From the IMG/VR virus record IMGVR_UViG_3300009132_000031, positions 1-25,400 of that record: a stretch of 25,400 nucleotides of DNA. The stretch is one strand, 5' to 3'. The notes beneath the pieces were generated by a model that searched no databases, was not told where the DNA came from, and was given only the letters and a program-made list of their open reading frames with translations. A program made the translations under genes and the position numbers. Numbering within the stretch: the stretch's first letter is position 1; each line of letters begins with the position of its first letter. Origin of the DNA: a virus. Below are positions 1 to 6,083 of this stretch, in pieces.

Positions 1-26
1 CCACAGGTTATACACAAGGCTCCATG

Positions 27-44
27 TTGGCACGGGTATTGCAT
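27..44 (+). promoter_or_regulatory. Sigma-54-type -24/-12 promoter element 1
   Basis: Reads TTGGCACGGGTATTGCAT. It has the -24 GG (29-30) and -12 GC (41-42) separated by exactly 10 bases, and matches the classical sigma-54 consensus YTGGCACR-N4-TTGCW at every defined position. It is the first of three such elements upstream of the first gene. That it is used is inference: no enhancer-binding activator gene is visible in the window. Confidence 0.6.
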
Positions 45-86
45 GGGTAAAGAGTGAGTATGCCATAGGATACCTATAGCCACATA

Positions 87-104
87 TTGGCACAGATATT
101 GCAT
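87..104 (+). promoter_or_regulatory. Sigma-54-type -24/-12 promoter element 2
   Basis: Reads TTGGCACAGATATTGCAT, with GG at 89-90 and GC at 101-102, again 10 bases apart. It lies exactly 60 bp downstream of element 1. A short palindrome ATAGG-ATA-CCTAT (65-77) lies between the two elements. Confidence 0.58.
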
Positions 105-122
105 GACACAAGCGTACACAAG

Positions 123-140
123 TTGGCACGATTATTGCTA
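123..140 (+). promoter_or_regulatory. Sigma-54-type -24/-12 promoter element 3
   Basis: Reads TTGGCACGATTATTGCTA, with GG at 125-126 and GC at 137-138. It is the element closest to the first gene. A transcript from here would start near position 150 and carry a leader of about 140 nt before the start codon at 289. That leader contains two copies of TCATGCAT (177-184 and 208-215). Confidence 0.58.
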
Positions 141-271
141 CGCGTACACGCGCGTATATATAAAGGTATATTGTAGTCATGCATTAGGCGCATATAGTTT
201 TAATAGGTCATGCATAAAAAGCATTGTACTCTGGCTATCAATTTGATAATATGTGCATACATTCATTGATA

Positions 272-286
272 TAGGTAGGTAGGTAG
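272..286 (+). repeat. (TAGG)n microsatellite forming the Shine-Dalgarno of the first gene
   Basis: TAGGTAGGTAGGTAG is a tetranucleotide tandem repeat ending two bases before the ATG at 289. Each unit provides an AGG Shine-Dalgarno core, so ribosome binding for the first gene rests on a slippage-prone repeat whose copy number would alter spacing. Confidence 0.7.
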
Positions 287-288
287 TT

Positions 289-870
289 ATGACAAAGCTA
301 ACAACAATCAAGCAAGCTAAGGCACTCGCGGCTGATCTAGTGGAAGGTACAGCAGTTAAAACCAAAGTTACCGACATAGTAAGCGAGCTATACAACGTAC
401 ACGTTTCTACTGGGAAGGGTGCGGAAAAGGTACTAGTAGCACTCTGGGAAGGTTGCGCGGTTGATAAGGCATCACTAGCAGTTATTCGGTCAATCTTTAA
501 TAGAGTCACTAAGCGGATACATAAAGAGTTAGACATTGATAAACGCGCTATGGTGGTCAAAGATGGAAAGCTAGTTGAGGCACAGTTGCGCGGTTCTAGT
601 AAAGGCAAAGGCACTGGAGGCGGTGAAGGTGAAGGTGATGGCAGTGAAGCACCTGTAGGTGCAAGTGTAATAGCACCTAATGGTGAAGCGGTGACACCCA
701 TTGAAGCACTCGCGGAGGCCATCTTTCAAGTATCGGCATATGCTGAGGAATTAGCCAAGGTAGAAAAAGATGCAGAGTTGGCTAGTGCAATTGCAACCGC
801 TGATCTGGCCTTGATTGAAATTAAGAATAGATTAGAGGAAACATTGATTCCACTAGATAAAGTAGCATGA
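289..870 (+). CDS. Hypothetical early phage protein with Gly/Lys-rich linker
   Basis: A 193-aa protein I do not recognise. It is the first gene after the sigma-54-like array, so probably among the first expressed. The N-terminal part (about residues 1-100) is mixed-charge and looks helical. Residues about 102-120 form a Gly/Lys/Glu-rich low-complexity linker, and the C-terminal part (about 133-193) is Ala/Glu-rich and probably a helical hairpin or coiled coil. No signal peptide or membrane segment is seen. The start is supported by the AGG-repeat ribosome site just upstream. A host-takeover or DNA-associated role is possible from position alone, but nothing in the sequence shows it. Confidence 0.8.
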   Translation: MTKLTTIKQAKALAADLVEGTAVKTKVTDIVSELYNVHVSTGKGAEKVLVALWEGCAVDKASLAVIRSIFNRVTKRIHKELDIDKRAMVVKDGKLVEAQLRGSSKGKGTGGGEGEGDGSEAPVGASVIAPNGEAVTPIEALAEAIFQVSAYAEELAKVEKDAELASAIATADLALIEIKNRLEETLIPLDKVA

Positions 871-884
871 TAGCTATATACTAG

Positions 885-907
885 ATGCCGTTAAATACTA
901 GCGGCAT
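885..907 (+). terminator. Weak hairpin after the first gene
   Basis: ATGCCG (885-890) pairs with CGGCAT (902-907) around an 11-base loop, followed only by TTTATG. With a 6-bp stem and no real T-run it is a weak terminator or attenuator at best. Confidence 0.3.
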
Positions 908-919
908 TTATGAATAGAG

Positions 920-935
920 TTATAACAAGTTACAA
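920..935. promoter_or_regulatory. 16-bp palindromic site, copy 1 (TTATAAC-WW-GTTAYAA)
   Basis: TTATAACAAGTTACAA has half-sites TTATAAC and GTTACAA around AA, one mismatch from perfect symmetry. It lies 18 bp before the ATG at 954. It is one of four copies found only at non-coding junctions of the left arm. A candidate operator or promoter-associated site; the binding protein is unknown. Confidence 0.55.
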
Positions 936-953
936 TTACTGGAGTAATACAGC

Positions 954-1787
954 ATGATTAAATTGTCAGAGATAAAAAGCAGTACGTTGATAAATTCAGC
1001 GGCTAAACAATGGGCTATTGATAATCTAGACTATTTGAATAAGCCTATAAGGTTTTTCGGTAGCAGTCTAAAGGTTGAAAAAGGTTCAGATAAATACGAT
1101 ACGTACATTATGTATCTACAACCTGCCGATAAGGTAGCCACTGAATCGCTATGCAAATTTGCAGACTTGGCCGGATGCAAAAAACCGTGCTTAATATCTA
1201 GCGGCCAATTGGGTATGAGTACAGGACAGAATGCCGCTACTAAACGCACCATATTAATGCTATTACGTCCTAATCTGTTTGAGAGTGCTTTGTTGTCAGA
1301 GATAGACAAAGCGGAACGCAAAGCGTTAAAAACTGGCATCCCTGCATTATTCAGATTAAACGGCACTAGCGATCTAGATTTTAGTGCTATCATGGCTCAA
1401 CGTCCAAACTCTATGTTTTATGATTATACAAAAATATTGAGTAGAGTACGTAAGAATGCCCTTGATAATTATGATTTAACATTTTCGGGTAGTATGTACA
1501 GCGTACAAAGTAAAACCGCATTACGGAAAGCAGTAGCGTCAAAGTATCGCATAGCTATGGCGTACAATACCAAGGGTTTAGCGGATGATGGATTACAGAT
1601 TAATCACAGTCTAAAATCATTTGATACTACAGACCTGCGCCATTTAGATGATAACGTAGTTGGCACGTTGACGCGTAAAGGTAGCAACAAAAAGGAACGC
1701 GCAAGAGATAATTTGCGGCCTGATTCGTTCTTTGTGACTAGTGCTAACGTACTAGAATTTAATGAAATAATAGCTGTTGGAGGCTAA
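954..1787 (+). CDS. Hypothetical phage protein, possibly GP88-like
   Basis: A 277-aa soluble protein. The layout of a Cys segment (CKFADLAGCKKPC, about residues 67-79), a region rich in Arg/Lys/Leu, then a segment ending in Phe-Tyr-x-Tyr-Thr-Lys (about 155-160) resembles the phage family called GP88 (gene product 88), in which a Cys-rich N-terminal half is followed by a similar aromatic-Tyr-Thr-Lys strand. This is pattern recognition, not an alignment, and the family's function is not established. It ends 3 bp before the next gene, so the two are probably co-transcribed. The start is preceded by CTGGAG and by palindrome copy 1. Confidence 0.8.
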   Translation: MIKLSEIKSSTLINSAAKQWAIDNLDYLNKPIRFFGSSLKVEKGSDKYDTYIMYLQPADKVATESLCKFADLAGCKKPCLISSGQLGMSTGQNAATKRTILMLLRPNLFESALLSEIDKAERKALKTGIPALFRLNGTSDLDFSAIMAQRPNSMFYDYTKILSRVRKNALDNYDLTFSGSMYSVQSKTALRKAVASKYRIAMAYNTKGLADDGLQINHSLKSFDTTDLRHLDDNVVGTLTRKGSNKKERARDNLRPDSFFVTSANVLEFNEIIAVGG

Positions 1788-1790
1788 ACA

Positions 1791-2057
1791 ATGACAACAT
1801 TAAAAGTAGTGCCAAAAGATGCAGATAAGCCCTCATTAGAGGCAATGCAAAAATTTGTTAAGGGTAGGATAGAAATAGTATATCTATCTAATGGTGATCA
1901 TTTAATCATTAATGAGGAAGGATTACTGGAAGGCTTAGAGCCTAATACTGAGGCAACTCAATTATGGTGGGACGATGTTGGCATTAATAACGTGTTGGAG
2001 CATGGTTTGCCGCCATTAGTTGGAGACATTTTGCTTGTTGAGGGAGGTTTAGAGTAA
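1791..2057 (+). CDS. DUF3846-like phage protein
   Basis: An 88-aa acidic protein. The segment from about residue 21 (QKFVKGRIEIVYLSNGDHLI) followed by INEEGLLEGLEPN and a C-terminal LVGDILLVEG matches the pattern of DUF3846 proteins: a strand-rich domain with 'GxIEVVxLxDG', 'NEEGKLxGLPxN' and 'xGxxLV' segments. These are common in phages and mobile elements, and their biochemical role is unknown. The gene follows the 954 gene closely, with GGAGG spanning the end of that gene as ribosome site. The family assignment is from memory of the motif pattern. Confidence 0.8.
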   Translation: MTTLKVVPKDADKPSLEAMQKFVKGRIEIVYLSNGDHLIINEEGLLEGLEPNTEATQLWWDDVGINNVLEHGLPPLVGDILLVEGGLE

Positions 2058-2064
2058 GCACCAC

Positions 2065-2093
2065 AAAGCCTTTAATTTACATTCTAAGGCTTT
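2065..2093 (+). terminator. Possible weak terminator hairpin
   Basis: AAAGCCTT (2065-2072) pairs with AAGGCTTT (2086-2093) across a 13-base loop, placed right after the stop at 2057 and followed by a moderately T-rich stretch. There is no continuous U-tract, so termination is uncertain. Confidence 0.4.
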
Positions 2094-2168
2094 CTAGTGT
2101 TTATTAGTAGGGTAGTATAGCCTGACCCATTAAATAGGCTTAGAATGGATTATATGAGGTTTTAAGGC

Positions 2169-2276
2169 ATGAATAAGTTAAAGCGTATGATTTTTGAGAC
2201 TAATCTAGCGGCCTATGTTGTGTTGCTTTGGGTGGGTGTAACTATTGGCTATATGTTAGCCACAAACTTAACATAA
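2169..2276 (+). CDS. Tiny single-pass membrane protein (35 aa)
   Basis: Starts MNKLKRMIFETN and has one hydrophobic segment (about residues 13-32, AAYVVLLWVGVTIGYMLATN) preceded by Lys/Arg residues, so it would probably insert with the N-terminus inside. GAGG at 2156-2159 lies 9 bp before the ATG. The next gene starts 11 bp after its stop. The function is unknown; phages often place such small inner-membrane proteins among host-takeover genes. Confidence 0.6.
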   Translation: MNKLKRMIFETNLAAYVVLLWVGVTIGYMLATNLT

Positions 2277-2287
2277 GGAAGAATGAT

Positions 2288-2581
2288 ATGAAAGATTTAA
2301 ATCCACAATTATTGTTAAAAAATGGTACAACCTTGAGCGTTCAGGCTAGTGAGTTCCACTACTGTATTCCTAGAACTGACGACCTAAAACACTGGGAGGA
2401 TTATTGCACAGTGGAAGTAGGTTTCATCACAGACAGTACAGGACAGCAGGTCAATCCCCCAGAATCTTGGAGGGATTATGCGGATGATGGTTTCCCATCT
2501 GATGTTTATGGTTTTGTACCAGTAAGGTTAGTAAAAGATTTTATTAGTTTGAAAGGTGGCGAGGTTAACGATGAACAATAA
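2288..2581 (+). CDS. Hypothetical protein (97 aa)
   Basis: Starting at the ATG at 2288, which has AAGGAAG upstream, gives a 97-aa acidic protein beginning MKDLNPQLLLKNG. The frame is open further upstream to about 2228, but that part overlaps the small membrane gene at 2169-2276 and lacks a good ribosome site, so 2288 is preferred. It is rich in aromatic residues and Asp and contains the strand-like segment EVGFITDSTG. No family recognised. Confidence 0.7.
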   Translation: MKDLNPQLLLKNGTTLSVQASEFHYCIPRTDDLKHWEDYCTVEVGFITDSTGQQVNPPESWRDYADDGFPSDVYGFVPVRLVKDFISLKGGEVNDEQ

Positions 2582-2684
2582 CAGAGAACCCGAAAGTGAT
2601 TTTTGGTCATGGTTAGGCGTGGCAGTTTTAATGGGAGTCTATATAATGGCTAGTACGTTGGAATTTTTTAGCTTAATTCCTTGA
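2571..2684 (+). CDS. Tiny membrane protein (37 aa)
   Basis: Begins at the ATG at 2571 inside the end of the preceding gene (11-base overlap) and ends at the TGA at 2682-2684, right before palindrome copy 2. The polar acidic N-terminus NNNREPESDFW is followed by a hydrophobic stretch, WLGVAVLMGVYIMAS. The overlap suggests translational coupling. GAGG about 8 bp before the start supports translation. Function unknown. Confidence 0.55.
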   Translation: MNNNREPESDFWSWLGVAVLMGVYIMASTLEFFSLIP

Positions 2685-2685
2685 T

Positions 2686-2701
2686 TTATAACTTGTTACA
2701 A
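2686..2701. promoter_or_regulatory. 16-bp palindromic site, copy 2
   Basis: TTATAACTTGTTACAA has the same half-sites as the other copies, with centre TT instead of AA. It sits 15 bp before the ATG at 2717 and one base after the preceding stop, so it fills the junction between two operon segments. Confidence 0.55.
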
Positions 2702-2716
2702 CTACTGAGGTGATTT

Positions 2717-2968
2717 ATGCAGATTGAAGGATTGACACAAAAAGAGATAGTAGCGGCACAGTATGGCGCGCTGTCTCGCTTAGGGGATGAGAGAACCTAT
2801 GCCCAGAATTTGGTCTATGATAAGGTTAGGCGCGAACACTTAGCTAATGTTCATATGGAGGGCTTAGAGAGTGTTTATGCTTGCAGACCTTTCACGGAGC
2901 ATTCAAAGCAGGTTATGCGAGATAAAGCAGTTTCATTTATGGCAACTGTTTATGGGGTGGAGTTATGA
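2717..2968 (+). CDS. Hypothetical protein (83 aa)
   Basis: A small, apparently all-helical soluble protein with the charged central segment DKVRREHLANVHMEG. The start follows a GAGG site (about 2707-2710). Its stop overlaps the start of the next gene by 4 bases (ATGA), which is typical of coupled phage genes. I do not recognise a family. Confidence 0.75.
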   Translation: MQIEGLTQKEIVAAQYGALSRLGDERTYAQNLVYDKVRREHLANVHMEGLESVYACRPFTEHSKQVMRDKAVSFMATVYGVEL

Positions 2969-3177
2969 ACTGGAATTTGGGTAAGTATATTTTAGCAGTT
3001 GAGTGGCGTAATGGTACAGGATTGGACATAGAGTTTGTCAGTAGTCGTCCTGTATGGTGTTGGGAAGCAGACGGAGAATTAGGGGTTGCACCCTTTAGTG
3101 GGACAGTGATTCTCTTGCCTCTCTTGGTCATTACGTTTGGTTACGTTTACAGGATAGAGGAACTACATAATGAGTAG
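2965..3177 (+). CDS. Hypothetical protein with one hydrophobic segment (70 aa)
   Basis: Begins MNWNLGKYILAVEWRNG and has a strongly hydrophobic stretch near residues 46-59 (TVILLPLLVITFGY), followed by a charged tail, so probably membrane-associated. It overlaps the gene before it by 4 bases and the one after it by 8, so it belongs to a tightly packed block from 2717 to 3865. No family recognised. Confidence 0.65.
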   Translation: MNWNLGKYILAVEWRNGTGLDIEFVSSRPVWCWEADGELGVAPFSGTVILLPLLVITFGYVYRIEELHNE

Positions 3178-3391
3178 GATTAAGGAACGCTTGATCGGGT
3201 ATGAGGGAGGTAATGATAACGACATTAGACCTATTACCCGATTGATTGACGAAATGGTTGAGTATGAGATGTTAGCCATGACATTACAGGAGGCGCGACA
3301 ACGCGCAGAGGATAGCGTTAGGGCTTACTACAACACCCTGACAGCCAAAGAGTTTTTAGACCAACATAAGAGGGCTTTTAGCCATGAGTAG
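3170..3391 (+). CDS. Hypothetical helical protein (73 aa)
   Basis: A charged, probably helical protein (MSRIKERLIGYEGG at the start; LQEARQRAEDSVRAYYNT in the middle). It overlaps both neighbours by 8 bases, with a GAGGAA ribosome site inside the upstream gene. No known domain seen. Confidence 0.7.
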   Translation: MSRIKERLIGYEGGNDNDIRPITRLIDEMVEYEMLAMTLQEARQRAEDSVRAYYNTLTAKEFLDQHKRAFSHE

Positions 3392-3590
3392 ATGTAAAGC
3401 GTGTGACGTTATAATGAATGAGTTTGAGATGAGAAGGATTGACAGAGCGACAGGGGACTACTCAGAGTTATGCTCTGACTGCCTGTCAGCATCCAATGAG
3501 GCAACAAGGGAGATAGACAGCCCTATGCAGATCATTCTTGATGATCTTGTCAATCCCTTTGAATTCCTAGCGGATATGGAGGAACAATAA
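3384..3590 (+). CDS. Small zinc-ribbon-like protein with two CxxC motifs (68 aa)
   Basis: Two CxxC pairs are visible, C4-x2-C7 and C30-x2-C33, spaced as in small zinc ribbons. Zinc binding is therefore likely but not proven. The C-terminal half is acidic (ILDDLVNPFEFLADMEEQ). Small proteins with this N-terminal pattern recur in marine podophages. A role in transcription or binding a host enzyme is possible, but nothing specific is shown. The stop overlaps the next start by one base. Confidence 0.75.
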   Translation: MSRCKACDVIMNEFEMRRIDRATGDYSELCSDCLSASNEATREIDSPMQIILDDLVNPFEFLADMEEQ

Positions 3591-3865
3591 TGGAAATTAA
3601 ATTAGGACAATATGAAGTGTTAGAGGCGATAGAGGAATACGTCAAAAAGAACTATGGTTTTGACCTAGACTGTTATAATCAGCTAGAGGAGTATCCAACA
3701 ATATCATATCTTAAACGTATCCATGCTCCAAAGAAGCACAAAAACGGCAAGGTAATGAAACATCCAGACTACGGTTATGTGCTGAGTGAGGTTGTAAAGA
3801 CTGAACAAAAGTATATTTCCTTTGGTGAAGATTGTGATGTTAGTTTTTACATAACAGGGGAGTAG
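3590..3865 (+). CDS. Hypothetical protein (91 aa)
   Basis: Starts MEIKLGQYEVLEAIEEYVKK. The sequence looks like alternating helices and strands, with a Lys-rich central loop (HAPKKHKNGKVMKHPD). It is the last gene before the 230-bp non-coding region, with GGAGG just before its start in the preceding gene. No family recognised. Confidence 0.75.
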   Translation: MEIKLGQYEVLEAIEEYVKKNYGFDLDCYNQLEEYPTISYLKRIHAPKKHKNGKVMKHPDYGYVLSEVVKTEQKYISFGEDCDVSFYITGE

Positions 3866-4095
3866 AAACGTCCCCCATTACCCATAAGGAGTATAGTATT
3901 CATTTGATGAATAATGGGTATAACTTTGAATGATTGAGGTTATGCCCTAATTCATGTTATACTATACTTATGTATTAAAGGAAAAATATTTAATATATAA
4001 TTATAGTATTAACCAAACGATTCTTAAGTTATAACAAGTTACAAAAGTTATACATAAGGGTCATTCACTAAGCTAGAGAAAAAGAGGTAGTAACT
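3866..4095. other. Non-coding AT-rich region with inverted repeats: candidate origin/regulatory region
   Basis: No gene is seen here. Nested inverted repeats are present: TACCCAT (3879-3885) with ATGGGTA (3914-3920); inside it ATTCAT (3898-3903) with ATGAAT (3907-3912); and AGTATAGTAT (3890-3899) with ATACTATACT (3959-3968). These could form alternative structures. They are followed by a very AT-rich stretch (about 3970-4010), palindrome copy 3 (4029-4044) and a DnaA-box-like TTATACATA (4048-4056). The location directly before the SSB, primase-helicase and polymerase genes fits an origin or a switch point, but this is inference. Confidence 0.45.
4029..4044. promoter_or_regulatory. 16-bp palindromic site, copy 3
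   Basis: TTATAACAAGTTACAA is identical to copy 1. It lies about 50 bp before the SSB start codon, at the head of the replication operon. Confidence 0.55.
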
Positions 4096-4461
4096 ATGGC
4101 AGTATTAGAAGGTCTATTAGCGTTTGAAAACTTGGAAGAGCATGAGATGTATCAAGGGCAGTCAACTGGTAAGTATTCAGTTGTCCTAACCTTGGATGAG
4201 TCAACTGCTGACGAGTTGGAAGGCAAAGGTGTTAAGTTGCGTGAGTATGAGGGCGCAAAGCAACGGAAGTTCTCAACTAAGTACAGTGTGCCTGTGCTTG
4301 ATGCTGATGGTGGTGCTTTCAAAGGTCGCATAGGCAGAGGGTCTAAGGTTCGTGTACTATGGGCAGAAGGTCAGCCCCATCCTGTACATGGGATGGCTAC
4401 CTACCTTAATAAGATCAAGGTCTTAGAGGTAGCGGAAGATACTGGTGGAGAGGACTTCTAG
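4096..4461 (+). CDS. Single-stranded DNA-binding protein (T7 gp2.5-like)
   Basis: A 121-aa protein that would coat single-stranded DNA at the fork and recruit helicase and polymerase. The strand-rich sequence (YSVVLTLD, KFSTKYSVPVLD, GSKVRVLWA, YLNKIKVLEV) fits one OB-fold. The C-terminus is acidic and ends in Phe (EDTGGEDF), the tail type through which T7 gp2.5 and bacterial SSBs contact partners. It is shorter than T7 gp2.5 (232 aa), resembling the compact SSBs of marine podophages. It is followed immediately, with no gap, by the primase-helicase gene, and AGAGGT precedes its ATG. Identification rests on tail, fold pattern and position. Confidence 0.82.
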   Translation: MAVLEGLLAFENLEEHEMYQGQSTGKYSVVLTLDESTADELEGKGVKLREYEGAKQRKFSTKYSVPVLDADGGAFKGRIGRGSKVRVLWAEGQPHPVHGMATYLNKIKVLEVAEDTGGEDF

Positions 4462-6081
4462 ATGACATCCTCGTTTGTCAGGCATGAGCCATGCCCTAAG
4501 TGTGGCTCAAGGAATAACTTGGCGAGGTATTCCGATGGTCACGCCACCTGTTTTTCAGGTGGTTGTGACTACTACGAGAAAGGTAACGGTCAGGTTATAG
4601 AACAAGCAACACAACGAAAAGCGAGGCATTTGGAAATGACAGGAACAGTAGCGGCAATCCCTGACAGGAGAATAAGTCAAGAGGTGGCTAAGAAGTACGG
4701 AGTCACCGTTGAGTTTGCCCCTGATGGGAAGGTCAGTAAACATCATTACCCATACCATGATAAGGACTCAGGTGCAGTGTTAGGCACTAAGGTACGCATC
4801 GTGGACAACAAGAACTTTTATGCTACAGGAGAATTTAATAATGTTGGGTTGTTCGGTCAACAAGCTTTCAAGAGTGGCGGTAAGTACATTACGGTCACAG
4901 AGGGCGAGGCAGACGCACTTGCCGTTCACGAAATGTTTGACGGAAAATGGCCTGTTGTCTCCATTAGAAGTGGCGCAAGCGGAGCATCAAAAGACATTAA
5001 AGAAAACCTTGAGTGGTTAGAGTCCTTTGAGAATGTGGTCATATGTTTTGATGCGGATAAAGCAGGGCAGTTAGCGGCTAAGTCAGTCCTTGATTTGTTC
5101 ACCCCTAACAAGGCAAAGAATGTTGTATTATCCATGAAGGATGCGGGGGATATGCTCAAGGCTAACAAGGTCACTACCTTTGTTCGTGAGTGGTGGAACG
5201 CTAAGTCATATCAGCCCGATGGAATCATTGCAGGTAGTGAGACTTGGGATTTAATCATCAAGCAATCCGATGTTAAGTCCATCCCCTATCCTTGGGCTTG
5301 TCTGAATGAGTACACCTACGGATTCCGTCCGCGTGAGTTAGTCACAATCACTAGTGGCAGTGGCATGGGTAAGTCTCAAATGGTACGTGAGTTAGAGCAT
5401 TACCTGTTAGGTGCTACGGAGGACAACATAGGCATCCTAGCGTTGGAAGAGGACATACCTAAGACAGCATTAGGCATCATGTCCATTGAAGCTGAGAAGC
5501 AACTACATCTTAACCAATCTATCTCTGAGGAAGAGAAGAGAAGGTATTGGGATAAGACGTTAGGCTCTGGGCGCATCTATATGTTTGATCACTGGGGTTC
5601 TACTAATGAGGACAACCTACTTGGGCGCATACGTTATATGGCTAAAGGGTTGGACTGTAAGTGGATCATCCTAGATCACCTGAGCATTGTGGTTAGTGAT
5701 CAGGACAACGGTGACGAGCGTAAAGCCATCGACAGCATTATGACTAACCTTAGAAAGCTAGTTCAGGAGACAGGTGTAGGGCTATTCCTAGTATCACACT
5801 TGCGTAGACCTAGCGGATCAAAGGCGCATGAAGATGGCGGTAAGATTAGTTTAGGAGAACTCAGAGGTTCAGCGGCTATTGCACAGCTAAGTGATATGGT
5901 CATTGGACTTGAACGAGATCAGCAACACGCTGACCCTGAGACACGGAACACCACAACAGTTCGTGTACTCAAGAACAGATTTGTTGGACTCACTGGTGCG
6001 GCTTGTTACCTTTACTACGATAAAGAGACAGGTCGGATGATTGAAACTAGTTGCCCTATGGGTGAAGAATCGGAGTTTTAA
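4462..6081 (+). CDS. Bifunctional primase-helicase (T7 gp4-like)
   Basis: A 539-aa replicative enzyme that makes RNA primers and unwinds DNA ahead of the polymerase. An N-terminal zinc-binding domain has C11, C14, C30 and C35. The TOPRIM primase fold follows, with the Glu motif in VTEGEADALA and the Asp motif in VVICFDADKAG. The C-terminal RecA-like hexameric helicase has Walker A GSGMGKS (299-305) and a Walker B-like segment WIILDHLSIVVSD, close to the T7 version. Length is close to T7 gp4 (566 aa). The ATG directly follows the SSB stop codon, with GGAGG in the end of the SSB gene, so the two are coupled. All key motifs are intact. Confidence 0.95.
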   Translation: MTSSFVRHEPCPKCGSRNNLARYSDGHATCFSGGCDYYEKGNGQVIEQATQRKARHLEMTGTVAAIPDRRISQEVAKKYGVTVEFAPDGKVSKHHYPYHDKDSGAVLGTKVRIVDNKNFYATGEFNNVGLFGQQAFKSGGKYITVTEGEADALAVHEMFDGKWPVVSIRSGASGASKDIKENLEWLESFENVVICFDADKAGQLAAKSVLDLFTPNKAKNVVLSMKDAGDMLKANKVTTFVREWWNAKSYQPDGIIAGSETWDLIIKQSDVKSIPYPWACLNEYTYGFRPRELVTITSGSGMGKSQMVRELEHYLLGATEDNIGILALEEDIPKTALGIMSIEAEKQLHLNQSISEEEKRRYWDKTLGSGRIYMFDHWGSTNEDNLLGRIRYMAKGLDCKWIILDHLSIVVSDQDNGDERKAIDSIMTNLRKLVQETGVGLFLVSHLRRPSGSKAHEDGGKISLGELRGSAAIAQLSDMVIGLERDQQHADPETRNTTTVRVLKNRFVGLTGAACYLYYDKETGRMIETSCPMGEESEF

Positions 6082-6083
6082 GC

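Noticed and set aside
177-722. Long reverse-strand open frame (181 codons) opposite the first gene
   Set aside because: Its Ser/Thr/Pro-rich product is the typical antisense shadow of the + strand gene, which has the ribosome site and operon position.
1660-1680. TTGGCACGTTGACGCG, like a sigma-54 -24 box
   Set aside because: There is no GC at the required 10-base spacing after GG and it lies inside the 954-1787 gene.
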